Shown here: piece by piece, positions 24,695 to 37,366 of the stretch
Numbering within the stretch: the stretch's first letter is position 1
How the letters are laid out: every line of letters begins with the position of its first letter
Source of the DNA: Yamagishiella unicocca
Taxonomy: Eukaryota; Chlorophyta; Chlorophyceae; Chlamydomonadales; Volvocaceae
Assembly: GCA_003116995.1 (NCBI GenBank)
Contig: BDSL01000158.1
Coordinates: forward strand, 88,650-152,649
DNA length: 64,000 bases
Direction of reading: 5' to 3'
Translations under genes and position numbers: made by a program
The notes under the pieces: model-generated
Seen by the model: the letters and a program-made list of their open reading frames with translations, nothing else
Database searches by the model: none
What the model was told of the DNA's origin: nothing

Positions 24695-27600
24695 TTACGC
24701 AGTGGCAGCGACGGGCTCGGCGTCGACGTTCGACCACCGGGTGATGAGGTTGCGGTCGCCGTACACATTGTCCACACGGCTGACGGTGGGCCAGAACTTG
24801 GCCTGGGCCACCCACGGCGCCGGGTAGGCGGCGCGCTCGCGGGTGTAGGGGCGGTCCCACTTGTCGGCGAGGACCACCGACGGGGCGTGGGGGGCGTGCT
24901 TGAGGACGTTGTTCTCCTTGTCCGCCTTGCCCTGCTCGATCTCGCGGATCTCCTGCAGTGCGAGAGGGGGAATGGGTTCGGATGGCTAGTCAGTGGGCTG
25001 GCTGCTCGGCAAGTAGGATGCGGCACAGCGTGAGACGAAGTAAAAAGATGAACGATAGCGCACCGCTTGGCCTTCTGGTTTTACTTCCGAATTACATGCG
25101 GCGAATCTCCTCGACCCCGCGTTGCATAAATTATTGTAGTAGTGTGTATAAATGAAATGTAATTTCCCTTATGGGCATATACATCGCGTAAAGCCACGGG
25201 CGAACGCACCTCGCGGATGGAAATCATGGCCTCGCAGAAGCGGTCCAGCTCGTCCTTGGACTCGGACTCGGTGGGCTCCACCATGAGGGTGCCCGGCACC
25301 GGCCACGACATGGTCGGGGCATGGAAGCCGTAGTCCATGAGGCGCTTGGCCACGTCCTCGGCCTCAATGCCGGCAGACTCCCTGCAGCCGCAAGGGGACG
25401 GGAGTGGGGTTTCGAAATCAGGTGCTCTGGCGAAAGCGCGCAACGCGGGAGGGAGGCAGGGAGCAACAGGACAGGTACCGAGCACTGAGAGCTCGCGAGG
25501 GAGCGAGGCAGCGAACGTGGCTGTCCAGGCCGTTTTGTCCTCCATATTTTCCCCTCGAACATAAGGATCCCACAAGCCCGCCCGCGTGGGGAAAGGCCGC
25601 AGTTCAAGGTCACGCACTTGAGCGGGCGCAGGTCCAGGATGAACTCGTGGGCGCAAGTGCCGTTGGGGCCGGCGAAGAGGATGGGGTAGTGGCCGCCCAG
25701 GCGCTTGGCCATGTAGTTGGCCTTGAGGATGGCCAGCTTGGAGGCCTGGAGGGCGGCGGGGAAGCGGGCGGGCGGAACGGGTCAAGGGAGGGACCGGGGG
25801 ACGGGTCCGAGCGGCTCCAATTGTAGACGCGTGTGCGCGGTCGGAGTGTCGGAGCGAAAAGATGAACAGTCACGAAGGTAATTGTTTATTCTTATGGCGA
25901 CAGGAAGAAAAGTGTGGGAAGGCATTGCGAGCGCACCCACCATCGTAAGGCCCGCGGAGCCCATCATGGAGATGTAGGCGTACGAGATGGGTAGGATGAG
26001 GGACGAGCCGTACGGCGCGGCGGCCATGGTGCCGAAGGGCTTGGGGTCAGCGGGCCGCGAGGGAAGCGCGCCGGTGGGGATGACCGGGTGGGTGGGCAGG
26101 TAGGGGGCCAGGTGGGCCTTGACACCGATGGGGCCCATGCCGGGGCCGCCGCCGCCGTGGGGGATGCAGAAGGTCTTGTGGAGGTTAAGGTGGCATACGT
26201 CGGCGCCGATGATGCCGGGGGCGGTGAGGCCCACCTGGGGTTGGGGTGCGAGAGGGAGAACGAGGGCAGAGGTGGAGGGAGATACATGGGAAAGGGAGGA
26301 GATGGGGCGGCGGCATTACTACTGCACACGGCAGCAACTAGGTGGGGAGCAACGTGTTGACGAGGTCGGTCCCGGATTCTCCGACCCAAAAGGCGCAGTG
26401 GGTGACCGCAGTGGGTGACCTGACAGACCACCACCGGTGTGCTGGTTCCGGGGCAAGTCAGGCACCGAGGAGAGCCTCACCTGCGCGTTCATGTTGGCAC
26501 CGTCCATGTACACCTGGCCGCCGTGCTTGTGGATGATGTTGCAGATCTCGTCCACGCCCTCCTCGTACACGCCGTGCGTCGAGGGGTATGTAATCATGAG
26601 CGCCGCCAGGTTCTTGCTGTGCTGCTCCGCCTTCTGGCGCAGCTCGTCGATGTTGACGTTGCCTTGCGCGTCCGTGGACACGGTCACGATCTTCATGCCC
26701 GCCATGACGGCCGAGGCGGGGTTGGTGCCATGGGCCGAGACGGGGATGATGCAGATGTTGCGGTGGTGGTCACCGCGAGCCCTGCGAGTGTGCGACGACG
26801 TAAGGAGAGGTAATTAGCTTGCTTGCTGTGATGCTTGCGCCGCTTGCTGTCCGAACTGCCAAACGGTAACAGGATTATTGCGTGTTGCGCATCCGCGCGA
26901 GCTACACCCCCCCGCGAGCTACACCCCCCCGCGAGCGACCTTGGCTCCGTATCCATAATGGCCGGCAGAGTAAGTTTTACAATCATTAGATGAGGCTGCG
27001 GAGGAGAGCCCGATAGTCCGAGCTGATTGCATTCCGTAACGCGCCCGCCCACCGCGGCCCCCTGCCCTGGCCCCTCCGGGACCCACATGTGGTACGAGCG
27101 GATGGCCATAAGGCCCGCGTACTCCCCGCTGGCTCCGCTGTTGGGCTGCAGCGACATGGCGTCGAAGCCGGTGATGGAGCACAGCTGGGCGGACAGGTCG
27201 CGGAACATCTCATTGTAGCCCTGCGCGGGTAGCGGGTGGGGAAGTGAGGAGGGGGTGCGGCTGGCGGCGGTGCGGCTGAGGGTGTCACCATGATGGCGCG
27301 GACGGCGCTGGACAATCCGTACAGGTACCCGGCTGCGTGAGCCTCTCAGTGAGGAAGGCGCCATCGCCACCAACGATGTGGTCGTACACGAAACTGTTAT
27401 TGCGTTGGCAGCCCCCGGGAGCATCTGCCAAACCTGCCCATGTAAGCCCGCCCCTGATTTCCTCGTTTTCGGGTTCACTATTACCAGTATCCTCGCTGCT
27501 CCCGCCCGGCCCTCCCCGTTCCCCTTCCCGTTCGCCAGTCCGCTCCCACCTCGGCCTGGTTGGGAGGGCAGAAGGGGTGCAGGTTGGCCAGCTCGGGCCA

Positions 27601-30600
27601 GGTGACCGGCATCATCTCGCTGGTGGCGTTGAGCTTCATGGTGCACGAGCCCAGGGGGATCATGCTGTGGACCAGGCTGAGGTCCTTGTTCTCCAGGCGC
27701 TTCAGGTAGCTACGGAATGGGGCGAGGAGACGGCAGCGGGTCGTATGTCGGGAGTTAATTGTCAGTCCGACGTCAGCTCAGCCTCCAAACACTACCGCTC
27801 CCTGTCCACACGGTGCTCCAGCCCGCTTCCTCCTTCTCAGCAGCCACCCACCCGACGCAGACCGCAGCCTCACCTGCCAGCCCCACAGGATGGGACCCCG
27901 GGCTTTCCACACTCACCGCAGCATGTCGTGCTCGTTGTGGTAGGTGTTGAAGATGGGCTGCTGCAGGAAGGTGGAGCTGCGGGCGAAGGGGCCCACGCCG
28001 CCGTCCACGGCGGGCGCCAGCGCGGCGGCGGCGAAGGGCGAGTCGCGGCCGCAGTTGAGCACCCGCAGCAGCGCGTCCACGTCAGCCAGGCTGCTGGTCT
28101 CGTCGAAGGCGACGCTAATGGAGGTGGGGCTCATCTTCCGCACGTTCATCTGGGCGAGGGTGGGGTCCGTGCGCATGGCGGTGAGGAGCGGAAAGAGAAA
28201 CATGTACGGCTCATGCGGGCAGTGCGTTAATGTGGGTGTGGATGGAGCAGCTGTACTCTGCTTTTTAGCAGTTGTACTCTGCTTTTTAGCAGCTGTACTC
28301 TGCTTTTTAGCGCGCAACATGGCGCCTGGTGTATCCGTGCAGTGTGTGTCCTGGCGCCGGCGTGAGGACAGGAACACTGCGTGCAACAGGTATGCCGAGA
28401 TCTGGCGTGTATTCACACGCGTTCCAAGGTTAAGCGTAACGAGCTGGAGTCGAGGTGTGCGGGGCTCAGAAGTTATAGTTTATTAACCGCCACAGGCCGC
28501 CGGTATCGGCCGCCGTCCGGGTTGTTATTTTCGTCATCGCCCCCGCCACTGCCTCAGCCGTCCAAATAATGCTGCAAGGACGCGTGAATACGACGAATAC
28601 ATCTCTGCTCCTGGCCATGCTGTTGTACGTGCTGGTCCACCGCTACAAAAGCGTGCCCACTTGCAGGGTCCCGTGCAGGCGTGTCGATTGAGATCATGTC
28701 AAAACCGATATTGATGGGTTCGGTGAGAACGCTAGGATCCCAGTGCTCGCCAGCGGCATATCAATGGGGGACCAGGAGCCCTCGGTACGTGCGCGGCAGG
28801 TGCAGGTCTCAGCAGTTGTGTGTTTGGCACGTTAGTAGATTGTAGGTGTCGTTTGTCGTCACAGCGCTCTCGTAGAGCATCGGTCCCCAACAGGAGACCA
28901 TGCAGTGCTTTGCGCCCACGCTCGGATGTGTATGTGAGCTGCAAGTAAGACGGTCTGTCCTGTGAGTGACGTGGCTCCACGCCCCTGCCCGTACTGCGAG
29001 AAGCACGACTGAGGGCGCCCGGCCTTCGTTGCAGCGCTCACCTTCTCGTTCAGCGCCAGGCTGACGTACTTGTCTGCATCGCCGTCCTTAACGGTAATCG
29101 TGACCGTGTCGAAGAAGGGCGCCGAGGGCACTCCGTGGCCCAGCTTGGCGGCGCCGGCAGCTAGCACGGAGGCAAGGCCGTTTACGCGGCGGGCAATGGT
29201 CTTGAGGCCCTCGGGGCCGTGGTACACGGCGTACAGGGCCGCCATGTTGGCGAGAAGGGCCTGGTGGAACGGCGATGGCGTGGCGCGCCGTTAGGCAGTA
29301 ATTCGGGTTGGAGGGGACGTCGGGAATACTTTTCATATGCATGTGCTGCGAGTTCGAAGATACCGTAACGGTTTTCCGAGTTTACGAGGAAAACCATGGT
29401 TTTCTGCAATATACGACGTCGCTTGGAGCGGGGTTGCTCCCGTTGGGACGCTGGGGTGTCGGTGTTTGTACTTTTCGGAGAATCAACGTAGCGCTACAGG
29501 CCGTGCTGGCTTTGGACGTTTACGGCTAGTCGTGTTGCCGTTTGCTGCTGTCCATCGTCGGTGCGTCTTCACCCTCTCCCTACCTGCCGCTAGTCATGGC
29601 CGATATGGAAGAGTGGGCTAACGAGGTAAATTGGACAACATGATCAAGAATCGCAAGGGCCGCTTGGAGGCGGTGGCCAAAAACCCGCGCGTTGTGGTGG
29701 TCATGGAGAAGCTCAAGGAGGATCCCGCAGCTATCCTGGAAGCTGACGAGAAGCTTGCCTTCGAAGCTTTTGAGGAGGCGCAGCGTCACTACGTAGTGTT
29801 GGCAAAGGTTAAAGCTATGCGATCACCAACTGAGGTGATCACCTCAGTTGTTGATCGGATAGTCTTCACCTTGGCCAACACTACATAGTGTGACGCTGGG
29901 CCTACTTTGTTTTTCTGCACCTTACCCAACTCCCACCTCGACGCCCAACCCCCGCCCAACCCCACCTCTGCCCCAATCCTGCCCCAGGCCCTGCCCGTCC
30001 CCCACCTGCGCCGTGCAGATGTTGGAGGTGGCCTTGTCGCGGCGAATGTGCTGCTCGCGGGTCTGCATGGCCATGCGCAGAGCCGGCTTGCCCTGCGGAT
30101 GGCGTAAGGGGCGAAAGGACGACGGCGATGACGGACGGCGGCGCAGAGGGTGCCTTTCATGGCAAGAGCGGGGCCACTTCAACGCGGCAAGCCATGTATG
30201 CGCAGTCGGACACTTCGTTGTCTTACGGCGCTCCTTTCCGTGTACTAGCGCGGGCCCACTCGTTGAACCAACAACCCTAACGACCTGCTGTCCGGCCTCT
30301 CGCACCCGACGGACGGACGGCCCCCACCTGCGCGTCGATGGACAGGCCGATGATCCGGCCCGGCATGAGGCGCTTGAACTCGTCGTGGCAGGCCAGGAAC
30401 GCGGCATGCGGGCCGCCGTAGCCCATGGGCACACCAAAGCGCTGGGCCGAGCCGATGACGATGTCGGCGCCCCACTCGCCGGGGGGCGTCAGCATGGTCA
30501 GAGCCAGCAGGTCGGTGGAGACGCACACCTTGACGCTGGCGGCGTGGGCGGCGGCGACCAGAGCCTGCGCGAGTAAGTGGTGTGTGGGTGTGGGTGTATT

Positions 30601-33600
30601 GGGAAATTTGAATTTTGGGTCAAGAGGAAAAAATGAAGCATCGTATCCTTGTATCGTGATCCTCCTCTCTCTGTCCCCTTGCTCGTTCCGCCCCTTACAG
30701 CCCTTCCCTCCTGACATGGCAGTCAAGCCTCGCGGACGAGTGAGCTGCATGCAAGTCACCGCGTCTCTTGTGTTTTCTGCCCCACCTCCCACCGCACCTT
30801 GTAATCCGCAACGGTGCCGTCAGTGGCGGGGTACTGCAGCAGCACACCGCACACGTCCTTGCCGTACACGAACTTATCCTCGTCAGCAACCACGGCCTCC
30901 AGGCCCAGGCCCTCAGCGCGCGTCTGACACACGGCAATGGTCTGCGGGTGACACTTGCTCTGCAGGGACAGCGGCGGATGGAGGGCCGACACGGCGGGAG
31001 AGCGAGGTCAGGTCCTGGTTTGGCGATGTGGCGCAGTGCGCGGATTCCCAGCAAGAACGCACAGGGGGGTGCAGACTGGCACTAGGTCTGCTTGCCAACC
31101 CTCCGATGATCCTGTACCCCTGTTGACGCTACGGTAAGCAGGCATGCTAGCTGCCTCACTCCAGCCCTTGCTCGCCCCCAAAACCCAATATGACCCAACA
31201 AGCGACACGTGTCTTTCCTGTGACATCCCAAAAGCTCTTCGCCGCCGGTTGCCACGTCGGGATTTCCTGTCGTCAGCCATGCCTGTTCACGTGGCCTATC
31301 TAGGCGCCCTGCTGGCATTCCGCGTCCGCTTGGTGTTCCGCTCGTGGCTGTCGCTGCCGCAATAACTTCGAGTAACTTCTAAGTTTCCCAATTGATACGT
31401 ATCAGAAACTTCCCTTCCAGGAGACATCCCAACCCAACCCAATGCGAATCGCAATTTGCACTCGATTGTCGCAGTCTTACGCGCTGATGGGTCGGCCAAG
31501 GCCAAATCTTTCCCGGTGGAGTCATCTTCCAGTTGCTCGCGATTCGACAACCGGCTGGCCTTTCACCAGTGACTTTGACTACGGTTTCCATCGGCGGGCC
31601 TTTCCTTCCTAATAACCGGAACCTTCTCTCACGGTCTACTGCGCACCAACATGTCGGCTCTGCTATACCAGGCAACCCCAGTGCCGTGACAAGCTCATTG
31701 CTCAAATTCAGCCTTCATGGGCACCGCGTTCGTGAAATGAAACTCCCATGGACACAAAATCCTCCGCCGGTGCCGCAACTGCGAAACATCCCTGTTGTTC
31801 ATTAAGCCTTGTGCTAGGGTCACTCAACCGGTGCTAGGGCCACTCACCGAGATGAGGAACTTGGGCTTCTTGCCACGCGCCACTGCCGAGCACATGGTCA
31901 TGGCCTCCGCGGCTGCGGTCGCCTCATCCAGCAGCGACGCGTTGCTGATGGCCATGCCCGTCATGTCGCACACCAGGGTCTGGAAGTTCAGCAGCGACTC
32001 CAGCCTGACATCCGCAAGCAGGAGTGTACGACACTGATCAGAATGAATCCAAGAGGGTGGTATAATCGCGACAAGCAGACATCAACTGCCATTTCGATCC
32101 GACCGCAGCCACTGCCAGCCTCATACGCAGGGTGCGGGGCGCAAGTGCACCAGCCCTCGTCCGCGCCGATTTCTGCCCCTCAGCACTCGCTCCCCTCCCT
32201 CCCGGATACCCAGCGCGGTCCGGGCGCATCGTACCTGCCCTGCGCAATCTCCGCCTGGTACGGCGTGTACTGCGTGTACCAGCCGGGGTTCTCCAGCACG
32301 TTACGCAGGATCACGGGGGGCACGTGGGTGCCGTAGTAGCCCATGCCCAGGAAGCTCTTGAGAACCTTGTTCTTGCTGGCCATGTCCCTGCAGCAGAAAT
32401 GATGTGAAATTGGCCTTGGTGCTTCAGTACTAGGCGTGCGGAAGGAAATGGAGGGAGCACGTCATGCGCGGGCGAGCGTGGCGTGGTGGAAAGACGACGG
32501 AAGGCGGGCGCCGGCGCCACGGTTTGGGCAGGAGGGCCCTGGTAGGTTTGCATGCCGGGCAGCTAGGATGGCGAGATCACCGAGCGGCATCCGTGAAAAT
32601 TTTACCGTGATTTAGGAGGTTTGGGCAACGTTTCTGGAGATGCCGGTGCGCAAGAACCTGTGCAGCTTGCATTTCAACAAGCTCCATGTTCCAGGAAGAG
32701 CCCGGAGGCTAGCCATGCATTGCAGGACGTCTTTCGAGGTCAGACGCCCCTTTCGCCACCGCACTGCGTACCCAGCATAGCTGCGCCTCCACTGCGGCGA
32801 CCACCACTACACAGATACCGCACGACGGGTCCTAAGCGACTTTCGCAAGTGCGGCAAGGATGGCCGACCTATCTCATCTCTATTTCTCGTCCGGTGCTAC
32901 ATTCTGTTCCTGATATGTTTTGGCGTGCAACCGGAGTTCCAGGGATCATATGCGACTATGCTATAGCCTCGACGGCTGGATCTGGAGGTTCTACTATCAC
33001 GGTAAAGGGCGTGGGGCCGTCCTTAGGGAAAATGGCGCGGGGGTGTCTTTAGGGAAATAGCGTGGGTGCGTCCTTAGTTCATGGCATATTACTTAGGGCG
33101 TGGGTGCGTCCTTAGTTCATGGCATATTACTTAGGTAAGGTAACGATGGTAAGGGGACCTGTGGATCCTAAACACACCAACCAGCCCGTACACCTGCCCC
33201 ATGCCCTCAACCGCTCACTTGAAGTACTCCAGGAACTGGCTTTCCGTCATGCCCTCATGGTACTTGCCCAGGTCCATGCCGTCCTTGCGAACAATGGACT
33301 TCGGGACCGTCGCCTCAATTAGCGCATCGAGCGACGAGAAACCCGTGGCCTTGACCATGGTCTCGATCTCAGCGGGGCTGCCGCTGTTGTGACGAGGCTT
33401 GAAGCTGCGAACAGTGCGGCGTAAGAAAGCGGGCGACCCAATTGGGCTCGGCGACGTGGCACGCGCCGCGACTTGGCGCAGAGGAATGCCGACCTCGCGA
33501 AACGGGTATGCATTGCAACTGCATCCACTCAAGTAATTTAAAATATCATGCAACACACGCACTTACTCATCGCTAGGCAGGAGCGCGTCGACAGCGATGA

Positions 33601-33948
33601 ACCGCGCACCGCTCGCGGCAAAGCTGCTTGGCAATACTGCGCTGGCGTGACTCAGAGCACCTGTACCATGTGTTATTAAAGGTAAGCATGGAGCGTAACC
33701 GCTAAAGGCAAGACCCCAAGAGGCTGAATAGGCCCAAGGATCTCCAGCGCAAGTGAATGGCACCAACACACCCTACACGTGCAAGGTGTGCTAGAACAAC
33801 GCTCAGACGCACCAAGCAAGCTTGGTGCCTGTGTGCTCAGAAAGCGTGAAGCATTGATGTCGAATATCTTCACAGCCTCCTGCACCTCGCCGGACTGGCT
33901 GCGCGCAGCCTGGCCAACGCCCCGCAGCAGTCGCGCTGCGCGCCTCAT
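24695..33948 (-). CDS. GLDC: Glycine dehydrogenase (decarboxylating), P-protein of glycine cleavage system
   Basis: Mitochondrial PLP enzyme that decarboxylates glycine and passes the aminomethyl group to the H-protein; central to photorespiration. Exons (minus): 33948-33813, 33660-33567, 33404-33219, 32387-32235, 32004-31848, 30959-30798, 30564-30328, 30092-30006, 29260-29042, 28149-27917, 27709-27550, 27220-27087, 26781-26481, 26234-25941, 25745-25618, 25381-25210, 24952-24695; all in phase, 1036 aa, the usual length. The N-terminus [18 protein letters not shown] is an Arg-rich mitochondrial presequence. Motifs: [101 protein letters not shown], and the PLP-lysine block [16 protein letters not shown] (K773). 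The end [13 protein letters not shown] is typical. Exon 1's donor (GTGCGT) is the least certain junction. Introns 3, 5, 8 and 9 are long; intron 8 holds a nested palindromic insertion. Confidence 0.97.
28248..28310. repeat. 21-bp minisatellite in GLDC intron 9
   Basis: Three copies of a 21-bp unit containing TGTACTCTGCTTTTTAGCAG. Confidence 0.9.
29640..29888 (+). CDS. Small ORF nested antisense in GLDC intron 8, unknown
   Basis: An 82-codon ORF opposite to GLDC, starting [17 protein letters not shown] and running into the left arm of a long palindrome (29781-29898). The composition (charged, helical, [16 protein letters not shown]) looks coding, but I recognise no family. Upstream at 29596 another ATG starts [10 protein letters not shown] and is followed by GTAAAT, which could be a 5' splice site, so the real gene may be spliced or broken. 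It could be a retroposed or mobile-element fragment. Confidence 0.25.
   Translation: MIKNRKGRLEAVAKNPRVVVVMEKLKEDPAAILEADEKLAFEAFEEAQRHYVVLAKVKAMRSPTEVITSVVDRIVFTLANTT
29781..29898. repeat. Long imperfect palindrome in GLDC intron 8
   Basis: Two arms of about 60 nt, from CAGCGTCACTACGTAGTGTT to AACACTACATAGTGTGACGC, meet at the perfect centre TGAGGTGATCACCTCA. There are about seven mismatches and a 2-nt gap between the arms. Read inward from either side, both arms encode almost the same peptide ([16 protein letters not shown]). Confidence 0.9.
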
Positions 33949-36900
33949 CTCTGTTGATCTGCCTAAGGCGAACTTCAATAAAGAATGACGGGTAAGGACA
34001 CACCGACGCGACAGAGTTCCATGTTGCAATTTTTGGATTATACCGACGAATTGTACGATTCATACGGCAGAAGCGAACCTACAATGTAATGCTGTGAGGC
34101 AGCTGTCGCTCACTATTTGGCAGGAGTTTAAAGCACATCGAGTAAATCTACCTAATACCATCATTCGGCAAGCCGGAAAACTGAATGCTTCCAACGAGCA
34201 TAATTTTGCGGTCACGCTTAGCGGCCTACTCCTACTACTGTCAGCATATAATCGGCTGAGAATAGCCTTATGTTTGCTGGTGCGGTGATTAACCATCGCT
34301 GCGACTGTTGCAACGCCTCCACGCTCCCTACGCTGTTGACCGCTTGACCCCGCGTCCGTACGCCGACGTGGCATGCTGCGCGCGGTTCGGGGGAACTGTG
34401 TTTGCACGCGCACGGCCCTAATGTTGCCGAAATCGATGATGATGGAATACACGAGCTCTCCCCAGTCAGAAGGAGAAGAAGCTGTGGCAGCCAGTGACCC
34501 GGCTTGCCCCTCCCATCCTTATACCTGATGTGCCCGTGGGGACAAAGGGTTGTACGCGGATGAACTCCTACTTGTACTCCATTATCGCGCCAACTGCTGG
34601 ACCATCCCCCCCGCCGATACACTGAAATGACAAGTAGGTATGACCACCCGCTGCTGAGCTGCATAACAGATGGCGCGTGGACCAGCGGCATCCGATGGAT
34701 ATCCCCACACCAAACCGGGAGTTATGCCGTGGCTGGAAACACGGTCTGGCGTGCGCACCGTAAAACCACCGGCCTGGAACACGCACCGCAAAAACACCGC
34801 CCTTTGCACAGTGGCTGGGCCCAGGGTGCGGCCATGCGCACACAGCATTGCAGCACTTCCTGACCCTGACCCAAGTATTCCCACATCCCGCACGCGGCAG
34901 TAGGCTCCCCTGACCTGTTAGGACGTGTGGCAGCAAGCTTGGAGTGCTGCGTGAAAGAGTACATGTAGAACTGGCTTGGACTTTGACAGCATTCCAACGC
35001 GCGCTGACGCGGCGCCCAACCCCCCACACCCAACTGGATTATCTTACACCCCCCACACCCAACTGGATTATCTTACACATCCCACACCCAACTGGATTAT
35101 CTTACACATCCCACACCCAACTGGATTATCTTACACACCCCACACCCAACTGGATTATCTTACACACCCCACACCCAACTGGATTATCTTACACACCCCA
35201 CACCCAACTGGATTATCTTACGCCCCCCACACCCAACTGCATTGACTGCGTGTATTACGGTATAATTGCGGTACCATACATGTCTCTAACATGGACGCTG
35301 CCTACTGACCTGCACCGCTGCGGACGTGCTGGTGTATCCCCCTACCCCGCGGCCGAGGGCCCTAACATCTCGTTTCATGCTCGTTTCGGCGCTGTCCAGC
35401 GCTATCGTCCCGGAAGGCTCCGATATTTAGCGGCGGAGCTGGGCGCACAACTCATTGCGGGAACATGGCCATGCCGCGCTTGCGGCTCTGGCTTTTAAGT
35501 GATGTCCACAGAATCCTACCTTGAGTAGGACACGATACTTAGTCGGTTGGCTGGTTGTGTCCTATTATAAGCAGTGTCCAACTGTGAACAGTGCCTATCT
35601 CCTATGGTATAGTGGATTGCGTTGACTTGCATAGACCTATTGTGAGTGGGATGTCCTACTGAGAGTATGATCCCACTGTCAGCCGGACTCCTTATCGGGC
35701 GACAATACCGCCTCCGCTTTTTAGAGGATCTGTTAAATCCAAATGGATCTGGTTCATAACACCGTTACGGTTGGCTCCTCACATTACGTAGTATACGCGC
35801 TTCAACACGCGCTTTAATACCGTTTGTTTTGGTCGGGCTCGGAACTGTGGATGTACTACTAGTATTAACTTACCAACAATGGCCAACAAATACTACTTAA
35901 CATCTCCCAGGTAATTTGAACCCATTCAAGCTTGTGGTGAGGACGGTTGGGGAATGGCTGCAACAACGCTGTTTGCCTGCGATACGTTGATGGCCCTGGA
36001 TGGCCCTGCCTGGGCCAGTAGCGGTGCCCCGCCTCCTGGACTTCATGGACCGATGTACGATTTTGCTCAGCCTTCGGGCCAGTGTTCTGAAGCAGGACGA
36101 AATCCAGGGATCCCGCCTGCGGTGGGCTCCTCACCCCGCCAGCCCCGGCCTTCTGTATGGGGTGTCGGCTGTGCCTTCGAGCCCACTCCACCCTCCAGCC
36201 GTGTACTCCACGACTTGATCGTGTCGTCTCGTCTGTCTGTTGTCAATTGGTTGCTGAGGCTGCTGTCTGCGTGGGTGAGGCCGTTGCGTGTGCTCGTCGG
36301 TTTCGGCTTGGTCCTGTCCGTGTATAAGGGGATTAGCGCGCTAATCCCTCCATTGTGGGATTCTTCCTTGCCTTGCCGCGGATGATTGTCTTGTATCGGA
36401 ACCGGCACCTGATGTGCAAGTTACGTGCTGTGTCGTGACAGGCTGGTTGGTTCCCTCTTCTGCAGTTCCAGTCCTTCCCGATGCCCTTTGAAAAGTGCCG
36501 CATGGCTCTTTGTTTGCCGCGTAGGCTCGCCGGGGTGGCCTTCACCTGGCAGGCCTGGCTCCTGCCGAGGCCAGTAATCATCCGTGCACTCGGGCCCACC
36601 GTCTTCTGGGCCGCTGCAGGTTGCTTGGGGCGTGGTTAGGCAGGGTTAGGCCACTGTCACATTAAGAAAGCTTCCTCGTAATATGAAATCTACACGCTAT
36701 CTGAAACCAACACCAACAAGCCAAGCGGTTACTACTTGTAAAGCTTGAGACACCAGCCAACTCAGCCCCGACTCAACGACCGACAGCTGCGCCGTAGAAT
36801 TCATTATGACAGAATATTTTGGGATACCCGGCAGTTTTATGATCTGATCCTGCACCCAGGACGGAAGAATTTTAGAATGCCCTAGGCATCCGCCCTCCGT

Positions 36901-37366
36901 TGCTGACACCTGCAGTCAGTTGCAGCCTGTTGCAGCGGGCTAAGTCGCAAGGTACAAAATAACGTAACAAAGCACCAACGAGCACCATCTTGCTTTCGAG
37001 CCAAAGCGATAGATTTGAAGGTTGTTATGTCGAAGCAATGTCCGCATGGCGGATCATCCGCGTCAAGGCTCGGGTTTGACCCATGGGTTCGCCCTGCTTC
37101 GTCTGGAGTCGTAGGGGATGCGATGAAATGTACAGCGTGGTGCCAAAATAATAATTGGTGGAGCATGGTATTTCATGTTACAAACGGAGGTTTCACGCAC
37201 ATTCGTAAATTATGGTTTTCGCTGTCGTACACTTAATATAGGCACAGCTCAGGCATGCACCGAACACCATACAACTATGAAACTCACTAACCTATAGATA
37301 AACACATCCTTCATACCGACAGAACAGGAGAGGAGTCAAACTGTGGCGGGCGTCGAACAACTGAAC
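33949..37366. other. Gene-poor, lower-GC intergenic region
   Basis: Contains the GLDC promoter and 5' UTR at its left end and the minisatellite at 35031-35243. Elsewhere only short frames with no recognisable domain are seen on either strand. The base composition is clearly less GC-rich than the gene bodies. An unrecognised degraded mobile element is possible. Confidence 0.5.
35031..35243. repeat. 29-bp minisatellite
   Basis: Eight copies at exact 29-bp spacing (35031, 35060, 35089, 35118, 35147, 35176, 35205, 35234). The unit contains CAACTGGATTATCTTACA followed by a variable CACCCC/CATCCC and CACACC. The last copy has CTGCATT. Confidence 0.95.

Noticed and set aside
35031..35243. CRISPR-like regular repeats
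   Set aside because: Units are directly adjacent at 29 bp with no unique spacers; this is a minisatellite in a eukaryotic genome.
34944..35498. 184-codon ORF with repeated NWIILHTPHPTGLSY peptide
   Set aside because: The peptide is a by-product of the 29-bp minisatellite, which is not a multiple of three yet happens to stay open.
35954..36385. Plus-strand ORF of 143 codons in the gene-poor region
   Set aside because: No recognisable domain, no clear splice partners, and composition not different from surrounding non-coding DNA.
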